A DNA stretch of 64,000 nucleotides from CBDBBY01 sp965203795 (GTDB lineage Bacteria; Pseudomonadota; Alphaproteobacteria; Rhodobacterales; Rhodobacteraceae): the NCBI GenBank assembly GCA_965203795.1, contig OZ241915.1, positions 496,001-560,000 on the forward strand, read 5' to 3'. Below the pieces are notes generated by a model. The model worked only from the letters and a program-made list of their open reading frames with translations. It ran no database searches and had not been told where the DNA came from. A program made the translations under genes and the position numbers. Shown in pieces: positions 53,001 to 62,303 of this stretch. Numbering within the stretch: the first letter of the stretch is position 1; every line of letters begins with the position of its first letter.

Positions 53001-53641
53001 TTGAGCTGGCAATTATAGTCGAGGGCCAAACGGAAGAACGGTTTGTGAAGGATGTCTTGGGACCACATCTACTTGAACGTGGAGTCGATGCAGCGCCGAT
53101 TTTGATAGGTAGCGGCAGGCGCAAGAGAAGCGGTGGTGATGTAAACGTGGATGATTTGGTAATGGATCTTTGCGATGCGCTGGATCAGTACGGTGCCGCT
53201 ACCACTCTTGTGGATTTTTACGGGTTTCGGGGTGATCGCAAGCTAAACGCGGACGAGTTGGAAGATTTGGTGTTTCAAGGCGTCGTGGAGGAGCGTGATG
53301 CCGGGTTACTGGTGCGTCCGCATGTTCAGGTTCATGAATTCGAAGGCTTGTTGTTCTCGGACCCGGAGGCGTTTCGAGTGGCACTAAGGTATCCGCCGAA
53401 TCAGGCTGAACGGATCATTGAGCGGCTGCGTGGAATCCAAGATGTATTCGATACTCCGGAAGACATCAATCACAGCCGGCATGGCGCGCCGAGCAAACGG
53501 CTTGAATGTGAGATAAGAGGTTACAGGAAGATTATTGATGGAATCGCGATCGCGAAAGAAATCGGAATCAAGAAGATTGGCGAGGAGTGCCTGCAATTCC
53601 GCGAGTGGCTGAGCTGGATGGAGCAGCTTGCCGAGGATTAA
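52997..53641 (+). CDS. DUF4276 TOPRIM-like protein, partner of the OLD-type ATPase
   Basis: 214-residue protein. N-terminal IELAIIVEGQTEERFVKDVL carries the TOPRIM-type glutamate (VEGxTE), and ATTLVDFYGFRGD near residue 72 has the Asp pair of the second TOPRIM motif. HVQVHEFEGLLFSDPEAF is a DUF4276 hallmark. TTG at 52997 has GGAGG seven bases upstream and overlaps the ATPase stop (TTGA), so the two are translationally coupled. Together they look like an OLD nuclease split into two polypeptides. Such ATPase-TOPRIM pairs are found in anti-phage systems, for example PARIS, which uses a different TOPRIM family. Confidence 0.82.
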   Translation: MIELAIIVEGQTEERFVKDVLGPHLLERGVDAAPILIGSGRRKRSGGDVNVDDLVMDLCDALDQYGAATTLVDFYGFRGDRKLNADELEDLVFQGVVEERDAGLLVRPHVQVHEFEGLLFSDPEAFRVALRYPPNQAERIIERLRGIQDVFDTPEDINHSRHGAPSKRLECEIRGYRKIIDGIAIAKEIGIKKIGEECLQFREWLSWMEQLAED

Positions 53642-53859
53642 GCTTGAAAGTGAGAAAGAGTGCTGAAATTTATCAAGCCATCAAATCGGAGATTGCCAAG
53701 CTTGGCCGGACGTAGCGCTGGACAAGTGCATGCAGAATTGCCGCGACCGGAGCCATGGAGCTTCTGGTCGAAACATGCAGCGCAACAAGAAATCGCTCAG
53801 CCCGAGTTCGGATTTGGCGGAAGCAGCACGTAGAGGACAGGTTAGGCTGGTTATCGTCG
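53642..53859. other. Convergent gap between two defence modules
   Basis: 218 bases where the DUF4276 gene and the UvrD-like gene end facing each other. No hairpin with a T-tract and no frame with family features. Confidence 0.4.
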
Positions 53860-55800
53860 TCACGCAGTCTTCCTCGCCGCGTTGCCGTCCACCTGCTCCC
53901 CTAGGCAACCCATTTCAACAAGGAACCGCGAGGGGTTCTTTGGCCGGCCCCGGTACTGCCGGGCCCAAGATAAATTCAGATGCCTTCTTGTGCGCGTGAC
54001 CGCGACGAAACACCCTCGGCGCTCTTCTTCGATCGCAGCGCTGCCGTTCCCCTTATTCACGCTGTGCCAGGAGGGCAGTATGTCTTCTGCCAAACCGATT
54101 AGATAAACCGAATCGAATTCCTGCCCCTTGGCACCGTGAATTGTCGTCAAGGTTACGGTTTCTGACGTCGGCACCGGTTCCTTGGAGCGAAGCTGCAGAT
54201 CCTGCAGGTATTTGTCGAGCGACTCGACCCCGTGCGCAAACCTGATCTTTCGATGAATCCTTCGCCATGCGCTCAAGTCGTCCTTGAGGTCGTCGTCCGG
54301 CACGTTGCCGTCGAAACAGTGGAGAATTCGGTCTATCGCCTCGGTGAACTTCGCCTTGCCGGCGTCGAGTTCGGCGACCGCGTCAACCATTTCGGCGATA
54401 TCGCAGGGCATCCCGGTCTTGCGCAAGGCGTCTGTCCACACCCTGAGGAACGTGATCCTATCGGCTCCCGACCGGGAAAGGACTTCGTTCCAGTCCGGTG
54501 CCGCGGGCACGAATCCGTTGAACGCCTCGACCAGCAAGGCCATGTTGCGCCGGTCCAGCGGTCGGCTGACCTGCCTCAGGCAGGCTACGAGCCAGCGCAT
54601 TTGCGGAGACAGGAAGTCGTCACGGCGCATTGTGATCGCCGCGGGGACGCCATTGCTGGTCAAGGCCTTGTGCATTTCTGCTAGAAGCGACCGGTTTCTC
54701 GCCAGCACCGCGGTAAGGCCGCGAACCTCGCCATCCAAGCCAGCGATCTCGCCCGCAATGACAGAAATCTCCTCCTTGTTCGTGTTGAATTCCCGGCACT
54801 GGATCTGCTTTTCGTCAGTGGATGGTGAGCCAGCCGCCGCCATGGCTGCCTGTTTCGATGCTGCGCGACGGGAGTTGTAAACGACTAGGCGGTTTGCGGC
54901 CTCGACGATGCACGGCGGACAGCGAAAGTTCGTCGGAAGTTGAACGACCTCGCAGGAGAAGTCCTCGACCAATTCGCGAATTCTGCGCACGTTCGCTCCG
55001 TTCCACTCGAAGATCGTTTGGTCGTCGTCGGCAACGGCGAAGACTTCCCGGAAATCTTTGCCGGCCATTCGTTGCAACAGCGCATATTGTGCGCCGGTGG
55101 TGTCTTGGAACTCGTCGACCAGCCAGTGCCGGTAGGTTTCCTGGTATTGGCGAGCCATGACCGGATAGGCGAACAACCGGTACGCATCCAATACGAGTGA
55201 ATTGAAGTCGAGCGCATTGATTCGCCGAAGCTCCTCCTCGTACAGACTGTATGCGCGAGCAATCCGATTGGCGTTTTCGGCTGCGTAGCCGTTGATTTTG
55301 CCGATATGCCGTTCCGCGTCGGCAGGTTCCACTAGCCGTGCCTTCAGAAGATCAATCAAGTGCAAGATTCGAACGATTTCGTGGCGGAAATCCTGCCAAT
55401 TATCGCGGATAAGCGCGTCGTCCAGCACCGCCTGCCGATCCTCAGTCCGCGAATAGATGGCGAAGTTCGGTTTGATTCCCAAATGCGAGCCATGCTGCCT
55501 GAGGACCTTAGCGCAAAAGCCATGAAAGGTTCCGATGTTGGCTCGTTCCTTCAGGCCCGGCACAAGAGTAGTGACGCGGGCGGCCATCTCGTCCGCTGCC
55601 TTGTTGGTGAACGTGAGCGCAAGGATACGAAAACGCCGCTCCTGAGAAGATTCCAGCAAGCGGGCGATCCGGCAGGTTAGAACGCGCGTCTTGCCTGAGC
55701 CGGGCCCCGCAAGCACGAGCAACGGGCCATCGTCCCAATCGACGGCCTTCCGCTGGACTTGGGTTAGTTCGGCAAGGTTTGATTTTAGCAGGCTCTCCAT
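53860..55800 (-). CDS. gajB: UvrD/Rep-type helicase, Gabija GajB-like
   Basis: 646-residue superfamily 1 helicase. Motif I LVLAGPGSGKTRVLTCRIA (about residue 30), motif Ia LALTFTNKAADEMAAR, motif II LVDEFQDTTG (about 222), motif III VADDDQTIFEWNGA, motif IV LPTNFRCP, motif V TLTTIHGAKGQEFDSVYLIG (about 560) and motif VI EEERRGCFVAVTRTRR. All helicase motifs are intact. ATG at 55800 overlaps the stop of the OLD-nuclease gene by one base (TGATG). Paired with GajA it forms the Gabija anti-phage system; alone it would look like a general DNA-repair helicase. Confidence 0.82.
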   Translation of the reverse strand: MESLLKSNLAELTQVQRKAVDWDDGPLLVLAGPGSGKTRVLTCRIARLLESSQERRFRILALTFTNKAADEMAARVTTLVPGLKERANIGTFHGFCAKVLRQHGSHLGIKPNFAIYSRTEDRQAVLDDALIRDNWQDFRHEIVRILHLIDLLKARLVEPADAERHIGKINGYAAENANRIARAYSLYEEELRRINALDFNSLVLDAYRLFAYPVMARQYQETYRHWLVDEFQDTTGAQYALLQRMAGKDFREVFAVADDDQTIFEWNGANVRRIRELVEDFSCEVVQLPTNFRCPPCIVEAANRLVVYNSRRAASKQAAMAAAGSPSTDEKQIQCREFNTNKEEISVIAGEIAGLDGEVRGLTAVLARNRSLLAEMHKALTSNGVPAAITMRRDDFLSPQMRWLVACLRQVSRPLDRRNMALLVEAFNGFVPAAPDWNEVLSRSGADRITFLRVWTDALRKTGMPCDIAEMVDAVAELDAGKAKFTEAIDRILHCFDGNVPDDDLKDDLSAWRRIHRKIRFAHGVESLDKYLQDLQLRSKEPVPTSETVTLTTIHGAKGQEFDSVYLIGLAEDILPSWHSVNKGNGSAAIEEERRGCFVAVTRTRRHLNLSWARQYRGRPKNPSRFLVEMGCLGEQVDGNAARKTA

Positions 55801-57725
55801 CAATCCAGCCCGTGCAGGTCCTTGATCGCCGTTCGAAACGCCGCTGGCATGCGTGGAATCAAGTTCGCATCTTCCCGAATGCGGACGGCAAGCAACGCAG
55901 CGTAGCTGGTCTTTTTGTCTTTTTGTAGCTGCGCGATTAGTTCGTCGTTTCGCAATTCGGCAGTATCCCGTCCCGTCAGCTCTTTCAGGATCTGGCGCAG
56001 TTCCGGTCCGAGCCCGCTGGCTACAAGTTGTTGCTCAAGATCGCCGGATTCATGCGACCGACATCGCGCGCCGATCTCTTGATGATTGAACCCGCGATTG
56101 GAGATGGACTTCACACAGTTGTTTCCCCCTTGGTCGTTGTCAAACACGGCCAACCACGGAATGCCGAACGCCCGCGCGAGTATTGCAAAAGTGCTCGGAT
56201 TACCATTGTTTATTGCATCGATCACTGAAACGCCGTGCGTGTCCAAGTCATAGCCCATCGTGTGCGCCAACGCGTGGACGATCAGATATTCTGATGGTCC
56301 CTCGACAATCAGCCACCGCTCGGCGAAGAAAATCTCTCCGCGCATGCGCTGGGCCCAAGTTTCCAGACGGCGAAGCTCCTTGTCACTGATGCAGAGGAAA
56401 GACCGATCGCGCAGATCCCGCAAGACGCCTTCGAGTTCGCGCCGCCGTTCATGTCCGCCGCAGCAACTGAGAAGAGCGCGATAAGTGGGCTTGTCTAGCG
56501 TTCCGGTGACGGTAAGGGTTTCCGTCTCGTGATCGTGCTCCAGCAGGCCGGCTGATCGCTCCACCGCGGCATCGAGACCGTCAAGCGCGGGAACGGAAGC
56601 GGAGCATGTTTCTTCGGGCAGTGACCTGATCTGCGTTCCTTCCTCTGTAAGCCGCACCAGGCGCAGATCGCGAAACGGAACATTCTGGACGAAATACGGC
56701 GAGTGGGTAGTGACGATCTTTTGGCCGCGCAGTGCTCCAACTTGGGTCCACAACGTGCGGACGGCCTGCGGATGTAGGTGTGTTTCCGGCTCCTCCAACG
56801 CGAGAACCGGTTCGCTGTCCAACTCGTACAACTCTCGCACGAGATGCTCGACGAATGCTTGGAAAAGAAAAATGACCGAGAGGCTTTGTATGCCCTGACC
56901 TTGGCGCAGAAGCGGCAGCCACGGCGAATTCGGGTCGTTGCGCAGAATAATCTCGGCCTTGGAGATGAGATCCCACATCTTGAGCGGGACCATGCGCAAG
57001 CCAAGTTCGCCCTCCCGGTCGCGTACGGCGATTCGAGTGGTGCTTGACAGCGTTTCAGCAATTTCATGCAGGCGCGGGTCGGCGTTAAGCAGCTCTTCGT
57101 TGACCCGGTCGAGCGCCTGCAGTGCTCGCGATTCCAGATCGGCGGGGATCTCCAGCGCTTTGAGCAGCCGTCCCCAGAACTGCGAGCGAGGCGAATACTC
57201 GTCGCCGACATCGCGCAGCGCGCCAAGATAAAACACCGGCAGGTAACGCAAGAATCGATCGCGGTTGATTCTGCTGGCGCCTTCTCCCACGAGCGGCTCG
57301 CCAGCGGCGTCCAAGAACTCCCAGCTCGGACTGAACGCGCTACTTTCGTCGCTCCATGCGTAGCGGGTCCGCAAAGTAATGAAGCGTCGGCCAGTGGCGA
57401 CGTCGACCTGCGTAATATTGGCATCGGTGAGATCGGCTGCGATACCTTCGGGCCATTCTCCCCGCACGAACTCTTGGGCACGGATTTCAATTTTTACGCC
57501 GGGCGATGCTTTCGGGTCGTCAGCATCGCCCGGAAGATGAATATCGTATTCGGTAAACCCGGTTCCGCGCCGATCCCAGCGTCGCGTGAGCGAGATGCGC
57601 AGCGCGTCCAGGATTGCCGTCTTCCCGGCGTTGTTCGGACCCACGAACACCGTGGTTTCGCCCAGGTCGACGACTAGATGCCGTATCGAGCGAAAGTTGC
57701 TGATTTCGATCCGGCTTATGCGCAT
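55800..57725 (-). CDS. gajA: OLD-family ATPase-TOPRIM nuclease, Gabija GajA-like
   Basis: 641-residue protein joining an SMC-like ATPase and a TOPRIM nuclease. Walker A TVFVGPNNAGKTAILDALR (about residue 30), signature and Walker B region GQGIQSLSVIFLFQAF and PVLALEEPETHLHPQAV (about 315), H-loop KIVTTHSPYFVQ. TOPRIM domain from about 475: ERWLIVEGPSEYLIVHAL (catalytic Glu) and WLAVFDNDQGGNN (catalytic Asp, about 530). Characterised GajA senses nucleotide depletion and nicks DNA. ATG at 57725 fits the family start RISRIEISNFRSI. It heads a two-gene operon with the helicase. Confidence 0.84.
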   Translation of the reverse strand: MRISRIEISNFRSIRHLVVDLGETTVFVGPNNAGKTAILDALRISLTRRWDRRGTGFTEYDIHLPGDADDPKASPGVKIEIRAQEFVRGEWPEGIAADLTDANITQVDVATGRRFITLRTRYAWSDESSAFSPSWEFLDAAGEPLVGEGASRINRDRFLRYLPVFYLGALRDVGDEYSPRSQFWGRLLKALEIPADLESRALQALDRVNEELLNADPRLHEIAETLSSTTRIAVRDREGELGLRMVPLKMWDLISKAEIILRNDPNSPWLPLLRQGQGIQSLSVIFLFQAFVEHLVRELYELDSEPVLALEEPETHLHPQAVRTLWTQVGALRGQKIVTTHSPYFVQNVPFRDLRLVRLTEEGTQIRSLPEETCSASVPALDGLDAAVERSAGLLEHDHETETLTVTGTLDKPTYRALLSCCGGHERRRELEGVLRDLRDRSFLCISDKELRRLETWAQRMRGEIFFAERWLIVEGPSEYLIVHALAHTMGYDLDTHGVSVIDAINNGNPSTFAILARAFGIPWLAVFDNDQGGNNCVKSISNRGFNHQEIGARCRSHESGDLEQQLVASGLGPELRQILKELTGRDTAELRNDELIAQLQKDKKTSYAALLAVRIREDANLIPRMPAAFRTAIKDLHGLD

Positions 57726-58881
57726 TCGACTCGCTCGCCATTTCCAACGCACACTCGATCAAGAATGGCCGGTCCCGGGAAGCCGCAACGACCGGGGCGC
57801 ACGCCTCTCGCGGTACCCCACGGCTGTTTCGATTCGGCTCCGTTTCCCGGATACGAAAAGCTCGTTCCGCGGCCCATGCCAGGCAGAACGCGGCACTTGG
57901 CAGCGGCAATATCCCGCATTGAGCAGTCCATACGTTTTGCAACCTTATGAATCATGAACGGAGCCGCGGCCAAGTCGTCTATGGGGTTCCGGTTTGCATG
58001 GACTCAATACGTGTCACTTTCAAGTCTCAGGATGTACGGCAATCCTCGGTCTGCCGATTCGGCTGTTTCACTTTCCGAGAACAATGACGGGCCGCCTCCT
58101 TTCCCGGCGGCGCGACTCAGGATCGTCGGTGCCGGGATTCCGGTTCGGGAATAAGGTGCTTCGGCGTCGCGTTTCCGGGTAATGCGATTTCCTTCAGGAG
58201 CTGCTCCGGGTTCGACGTCCAAGGGAGCAGTAGAACCTGCGCGGTTGAACTCGTCGACAAAGCGATCAGCTTTGACCAAGGCGTCCCGGAGGTTCCTGCA
58301 TTCGCGCTCTTGCTCAGCCATGTACTCCGATCCTCATTCGGCTTGGACGGATTGGACGAAGAACGGCATGGGATGCACCCAACGGCATGCCGCAGACAAG
58401 CTTACCGAGAAAATCCATGGCACTGCGTGCTGTTGTGCCTCTGCATTCCTTGGCGCAGTCCACCTCAAGACAGAATCAACGGCGGCCAGCCGCGTTGTGG
58501 GCGGCCTTCTGCAGCCTCCGCGCGAACCGCCCCGCAATCCGAATGCTCTTTTCGCGGATTTCCTCGCCGCTGCTTTGCGCGAAAGCAGCGTGGAAGAACC
58601 GGGGTCCCGTACCGCAAGGCAGGATTGCCAGCCAAACTGGAACATTGGCGGCGTTTACGGGTCTTCATGGAACCTTGGACAGCACACATGCCGCCCAACG
58701 TGGATTCGGATGACTACAGGAAACAAGCCGTCCACGCGAAAAGTTTTCCGGAACAACAGTCCCCCTGAGCGGCGAATCCTCATTGGATCGTCCCTGCCAC
58801 TATGCCAATTGGCATATTATGCAGGAACTGGAGGCCGCGAGTGCCGCCGGAAACGCGGGATTTTGGGCCGTGCAGACCCGA
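57726..58881. other. Stretch with no intact gene, containing an IS481 remnant
   Basis: 1.15 kb of decayed DNA between the Gabija operon and the monooxygenase gene. The only recognisable piece is the IS481 fragment at 58190-58330. The rest has weak frames only. Confidence 0.45.
58190..58330 (-). pseudogene. IS481-type transposase remnant, copy 3
   Basis: The minus-strand frame reads ECRNLRDALVKADRFVDEFN followed by RAGSTAPLDVEPGAAPEG. It corresponds to GCRELPDSLDRINLPGDAFA and DRAGPYRSLGCRTSEEF of the copy at 27.2-28.0 kb, with substitutions throughout. It is the C-terminal 45 codons only. Confidence 0.5.
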
Positions 58882-60228
58882 TTAGGTTGGTTCGAGGAGA
58901 TAGCTATCGAGTGAATCGTCGAGCGCGTCCACCCATTTGGTATGGTGCGGGGGTGCCTTCGCGCCAGTCATCGGCGAGATGTATCCGTTGTCCCGGAAGC
59001 CCATGATGTTCTTCTTCTTGTGCTTTTTCCACTGGAAGAACGCTTCGTTGGACATTCCGATGTCGAACTCCGGATAGTCCGTGTCCGCCATGAGCTCTTT
59101 CACGTAGTCGCCTTGGTAGCGTATCGCTCCGTAGTCGTCCTCGATCGCATCCTCAGCCTCGACCCTGGCAGTCACATCGGCCGCCCGCTCATCCTTCCCG
59201 GGAACGCCTATCCTGCCCATCATCACGTCCCGCGCGTACCAGGCTTGGGCGTCGAACATGTTGAAGGTGTACCATTGGTCCTGCATGCCGAGGTAGAACA
59301 GCTTCGGATTGGGCACCCAGACAATCCCCTTGTAGAGGTCGGCGGACGCCAGGCGGTTCGCGGTCCGCAGCCTGAGCTTGTCCTCCATGAACGGGAAATG
59401 ATGGAGGTATCCGGTGCACAGAAGTATCGCGTCGACTTCCTTCGACGTTCCGTCCCTGAAATGCGCGGTCTTCTTCTCGACCCGCTCCAGCAGAGGGACC
59501 TCCTCCCAGGTGTCGGGCCAGTCGTATCCCATCGGGGCGGTGCGGTGGCTGACGGTGACGGACTTGCAGCCGTATTTCCAGCACTGCGAGCCGATGTCCT
59601 CGGCGGAGTAGCTCGTGCCGATGATCAGGATGTCCTTGTCGGCGAACTCGCGCGCGTCCCGGAAATCATGTGCGTGCAGAATCCTCCCGTTGAACGTGTC
59701 GAAGCCCGGGAATTCCGGCACGTTGGGCGTCGAGAAATGCCCGCTCGCCACGACCACGTGATCGAACGTTTCGTCCGTCTCCCGGTCGTTGGGGATGTCT
59801 TGCGCGACCACGCGGAATTTGCCGGAGTCTTCGCTGAATTCCACGCGCCGGACGGGATTGCGGAACCGGATCCAGTCGCGCACGCCCGCCTTCTCGACAC
59901 GGCCCTTGATGTAATCCCACAGGACCGCCCGGGGCGGATACGACGCGATGTTTTTGCCGAAGTGCTCCTCGAACGTGTAATCGGCGAATTCGAGGCCCTC
60001 CTTAGGGCCGTTCGACCACAAATAGCGGTACATCGAGCAATGGACCGGCTCCCCGTGCTCGTCGAGGCCGGTTCGCCAGCTGTAGTTCCAAAGGCCGCCC
60101 CAATCTTCCTGCGTCTCGAAGCAGACGACCTCGGGAATGTCCGCCCCTTTCGCTTTGGCCGACTGGAACGCCCGCAGCTGGGCGAGCCCCGACGGGCCGG
60201 CCCCGATGACCGCTACGCGCTTTGACAT
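58882..60228 (-). CDS. tmm: Trimethylamine monooxygenase (flavin-containing monooxygenase)
   Basis: 448-residue FAD/NADPH enzyme that oxidises trimethylamine to trimethylamine N-oxide in marine bacteria. FAD site VAVIGAGPSGLAQLRAF at the start. The Tmm-type stretch CFETQEDWGGLWNYSWRTGL, then CSMYRYLWSNGPKEGLEFAD. FMO signature region VASGHFSTPNVPEFPGF (about 160). NADPH site ILIIGTSYSAEDIGSQC (about 205). The end region FQWKKHKKKNIMGFRDNGY is also as in Tmm. ATG at 60228 with GGGAGAGG upstream. The TMAO importer genes usually linked to tmm are not seen; the divergent ABC operon is of a different type. Confidence 0.9.
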   Translation of the reverse strand: MSKRVAVIGAGPSGLAQLRAFQSAKAKGADIPEVVCFETQEDWGGLWNYSWRTGLDEHGEPVHCSMYRYLWSNGPKEGLEFADYTFEEHFGKNIASYPPRAVLWDYIKGRVEKAGVRDWIRFRNPVRRVEFSEDSGKFRVVAQDIPNDRETDETFDHVVVASGHFSTPNVPEFPGFDTFNGRILHAHDFRDAREFADKDILIIGTSYSAEDIGSQCWKYGCKSVTVSHRTAPMGYDWPDTWEEVPLLERVEKKTAHFRDGTSKEVDAILLCTGYLHHFPFMEDKLRLRTANRLASADLYKGIVWVPNPKLFYLGMQDQWYTFNMFDAQAWYARDVMMGRIGVPGKDERAADVTARVEAEDAIEDDYGAIRYQGDYVKELMADTDYPEFDIGMSNEAFFQWKKHKKKNIMGFRDNGYISPMTGAKAPPHHTKWVDALDDSLDSYLLEPT

Positions 60229-60399
60229 GTGCCTCTCCCTCGCATTTCGCAATACTGCCGGTTGGCTGCCGTTTCGATTCAATTGCACAACTTGGCGCAA
60301 GTTCCAATGCGCGCCATCCGCGCCTTCCATTCCGCGAACCGCGGCCGGGTGCGTTCGGCTGGAACCGGCCGCCATATCGGCGAAGCGCCTGCGCTGTGG

Positions 60400-60494
60400 G
60401 AGCGCCCCCCGCGCGAGCCGACGCTCCGTGTATTCGGCCAGCACCTCGGCGCGGATCACCGAGCGCCCCCCCCCCGTGCGAGCCGACGCTCCGG
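60400..60494. repeat. Direct repeat with C-tract in the divergent promoter region
   Basis: GAGCG followed by a run of C, then GCGAGCCGACGCTCCG occurs at 60400-60428 and again at about 60461-60494. The second copy has ten consecutive C. Each copy can also pair GAGCG with CGCTC as a hairpin. It lies between tmm and the ABC operon and may influence either promoter. Confidence 0.55.
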
Positions 60495-60589
60495 AATTGA
60501 TTGTTGCATATCCCGGAAGCCGGGCTAATCTCCGGTCGCATGGGGAAGAGGAACGCGGTGCGCCGTGTGCACCCGAGGTGCTCGATTCT

Positions 60590-61366
60590 GTGAACGCGAC
60601 GAATTGCCGCCAAGCCGCGGCTGCCAAGATGGCCGTGGAGGGCGCGAGCAAGTTCTACGCCACGGACTCCGGAAGCCTGCACGCGCTCGACGACGTGAGC
60701 ATTGATGTCCGGGAAGGGGAATTCCTTTGCGTGCTGGGCCCGTCGGGATGCGGAAAGACGACGCTCCTGTGGTGCATGGCCGGGCTTCATGCGCTGAGCT
60801 CCGGCGAGGTGCGCATAGGCGTAGAACGGGTCGAGGAGCCGCACCCGGAGATCGCGATGATATTCCAGGATGCGAACCTGCTTCCGTGGCGCGATCTCAT
60901 GGGGAACATCCGGCTCCCGTTCGAGATCAAGCGGAAGAGGCCGGATGCGGAGCGGATTCGGCAGCTGCTGGAGCAGGTCGGGCTTTCCGGCTTCGAAGCG
61001 AAATTCCCTCGCGAACTGTCGGGCGGCATGCAGCAGCGGGCGTCGATTGTTCGCAGCCTGGCGGTCGATCCCTCGGTGCTGCTGATGGACGAGCCCTTCG
61101 GCGCCTTGGACGCGTTCACGCGGGATGAGATGAACCTTCTGATACAGCGGATCTGGATGCGGACGGGAAAGACGATCGTGTTCGTGACCCATTCGATCCC
61201 GGAAGCGATCTTCCTCGCGGATCGTGTGGCGGTCATGTCCGCGCGGCCGGGAAGAATCGCCAAAGTGTTCGATGTCGACATTCCGCGGCCGCGGTCGGTC
61301 GACATCGTGACGACGCCCGAGTTCATTGGGCGGGTCCTGGAGGTGAAAGCGACCATCGAGTCGTGA
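60590..61366 (+). CDS. ABC transporter ATP-binding protein (nitrate/sulfonate/taurine type)
   Basis: 258-residue ATPase of the SsuB/TauB/ThiZ group. Walker A VLGPSGCGKTTLLWCMAG (about residue 47), Q-loop MIFQDANLLPWRDLMGNI (about 93), signature ELSGGMQQRASIVRSLA (about 142), Walker B VLLMDEPFGALD and H-loop VFVTHSIPEAI. GTG at 60590 behind GAGGTG is chosen; the frame continues far upstream without a start context. First gene of an importer operon. Confidence 0.88.
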   Translation: MNATNCRQAAAAKMAVEGASKFYATDSGSLHALDDVSIDVREGEFLCVLGPSGCGKTTLLWCMAGLHALSSGEVRIGVERVEEPHPEIAMIFQDANLLPWRDLMGNIRLPFEIKRKRPDAERIRQLLEQVGLSGFEAKFPRELSGGMQQRASIVRSLAVDPSVLLMDEPFGALDAFTRDEMNLLIQRIWMRTGKTIVFVTHSIPEAIFLADRVAVMSARPGRIAKVFDVDIPRPRSVDIVTTPEFIGRVLEVKATIES

Positions 61367-61390
61367 CGCGCAGGCGCGGCAGGGGAGGAA

Positions 61391-62239
61391 ATGTCGAACG
61401 CGCTCGGAGATGAGATTCCGGAATTCAACCGGAAGGATGCGGGGGAAAGCGTCGCCGGATTTGCCGGGCTTGCGACGCTGACCAGAGCCCGCCGCCGCAC
61501 CGTGTTCGAGGTCGCGGTGATCCTGCTCGTAGCCGTCGCGATCATCGGCGGCGCCGAGCTTCTGATCATCGCGTTCGAGGTTCCCCACTACGTTCTTCCC
61601 AGGCCGAGCCAGATCGGCGCCGCGCTGGTTTCGGAATGGGGATTCCTGCAGCCCCACCTGCTGGTCACGCTCTACGAGCTCGGCGTCGGTTTCGCGGTCG
61701 GCGCCTCGATAGGCTTCGTGCTTGCGGCGGTGATCACGCAGTTCCCGTTCGTGGAGAAGATCGTGACCCCGTACATCCTGCTGCTGGTCACGACCCCGAT
61801 GCTCGCTCTGGTGCCCCTGCTGATCCTCAGGTTCGGCTTCGGAAGCGAACCCCGCATCATCGCCGTCGCGCTCGCGAGCGGGCCCATGGTGATGATCAAC
61901 TCCGCGACGGGATTCCGGCGGGTCGACCTGGCCAAGATCGCGCTCGCCCGCTCCTTCGGCGCCAGCACGCTGCAGGTCTTCACCAAGATCCGGATTCCGA
62001 TGGCGATGCCGATGATCATCGTCGGCCTGCTTGTGGGATCGATTTTCGGCCTGCTGACCACCATCGCCGCGGAGATGGTGGGCGGCGCCGAAGGGCTCGG
62101 AAGCAGGCTCACCTACTATTCGTCGATGGTCCGGATGCCGCAATTCTTCGCAGTGATCCTGCTGCTCGCGGCGATGGGCATATCGTTCTACGCGTTCTTC
62201 TACTGGGTTGGCAAACGTTGGGCCGGATGGCAGGCCTGA
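61391..62239 (+). CDS. ABC transporter permease (nitrate/sulfonate/taurine type)
   Basis: 282-residue inner-membrane protein with about six helices (for example TVFEVAVILLVAVAIIGGAE, AVGASIGFVLAAVITQFPF, FFAVILLLAAMGISFYAFFY). The ATPase-coupling motif of binding-protein-dependent permeases is present in ARSFGASTLQVFTKIRIPMA (EAA loop, about residue 190). ATG at 61391 with GGGGAGGA upstream, 25 bases after the ATPase gene. Confidence 0.9.
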   Translation: MSNALGDEIPEFNRKDAGESVAGFAGLATLTRARRRTVFEVAVILLVAVAIIGGAELLIIAFEVPHYVLPRPSQIGAALVSEWGFLQPHLLVTLYELGVGFAVGASIGFVLAAVITQFPFVEKIVTPYILLLVTTPMLALVPLLILRFGFGSEPRIIAVALASGPMVMINSATGFRRVDLAKIALARSFGASTLQVFTKIRIPMAMPMIIVGLLVGSIFGLLTTIAAEMVGGAEGLGSRLTYYSSMVRMPQFFAVILLLAAMGISFYAFFYWVGKRWAGWQA

Positions 62240-62303
62240 CCTTCGGCCCGGTACCACCAGGCGCATCCTCCGGGAGAGCGCCGAAACGTCAGGGAGGAAA
62301 CCA

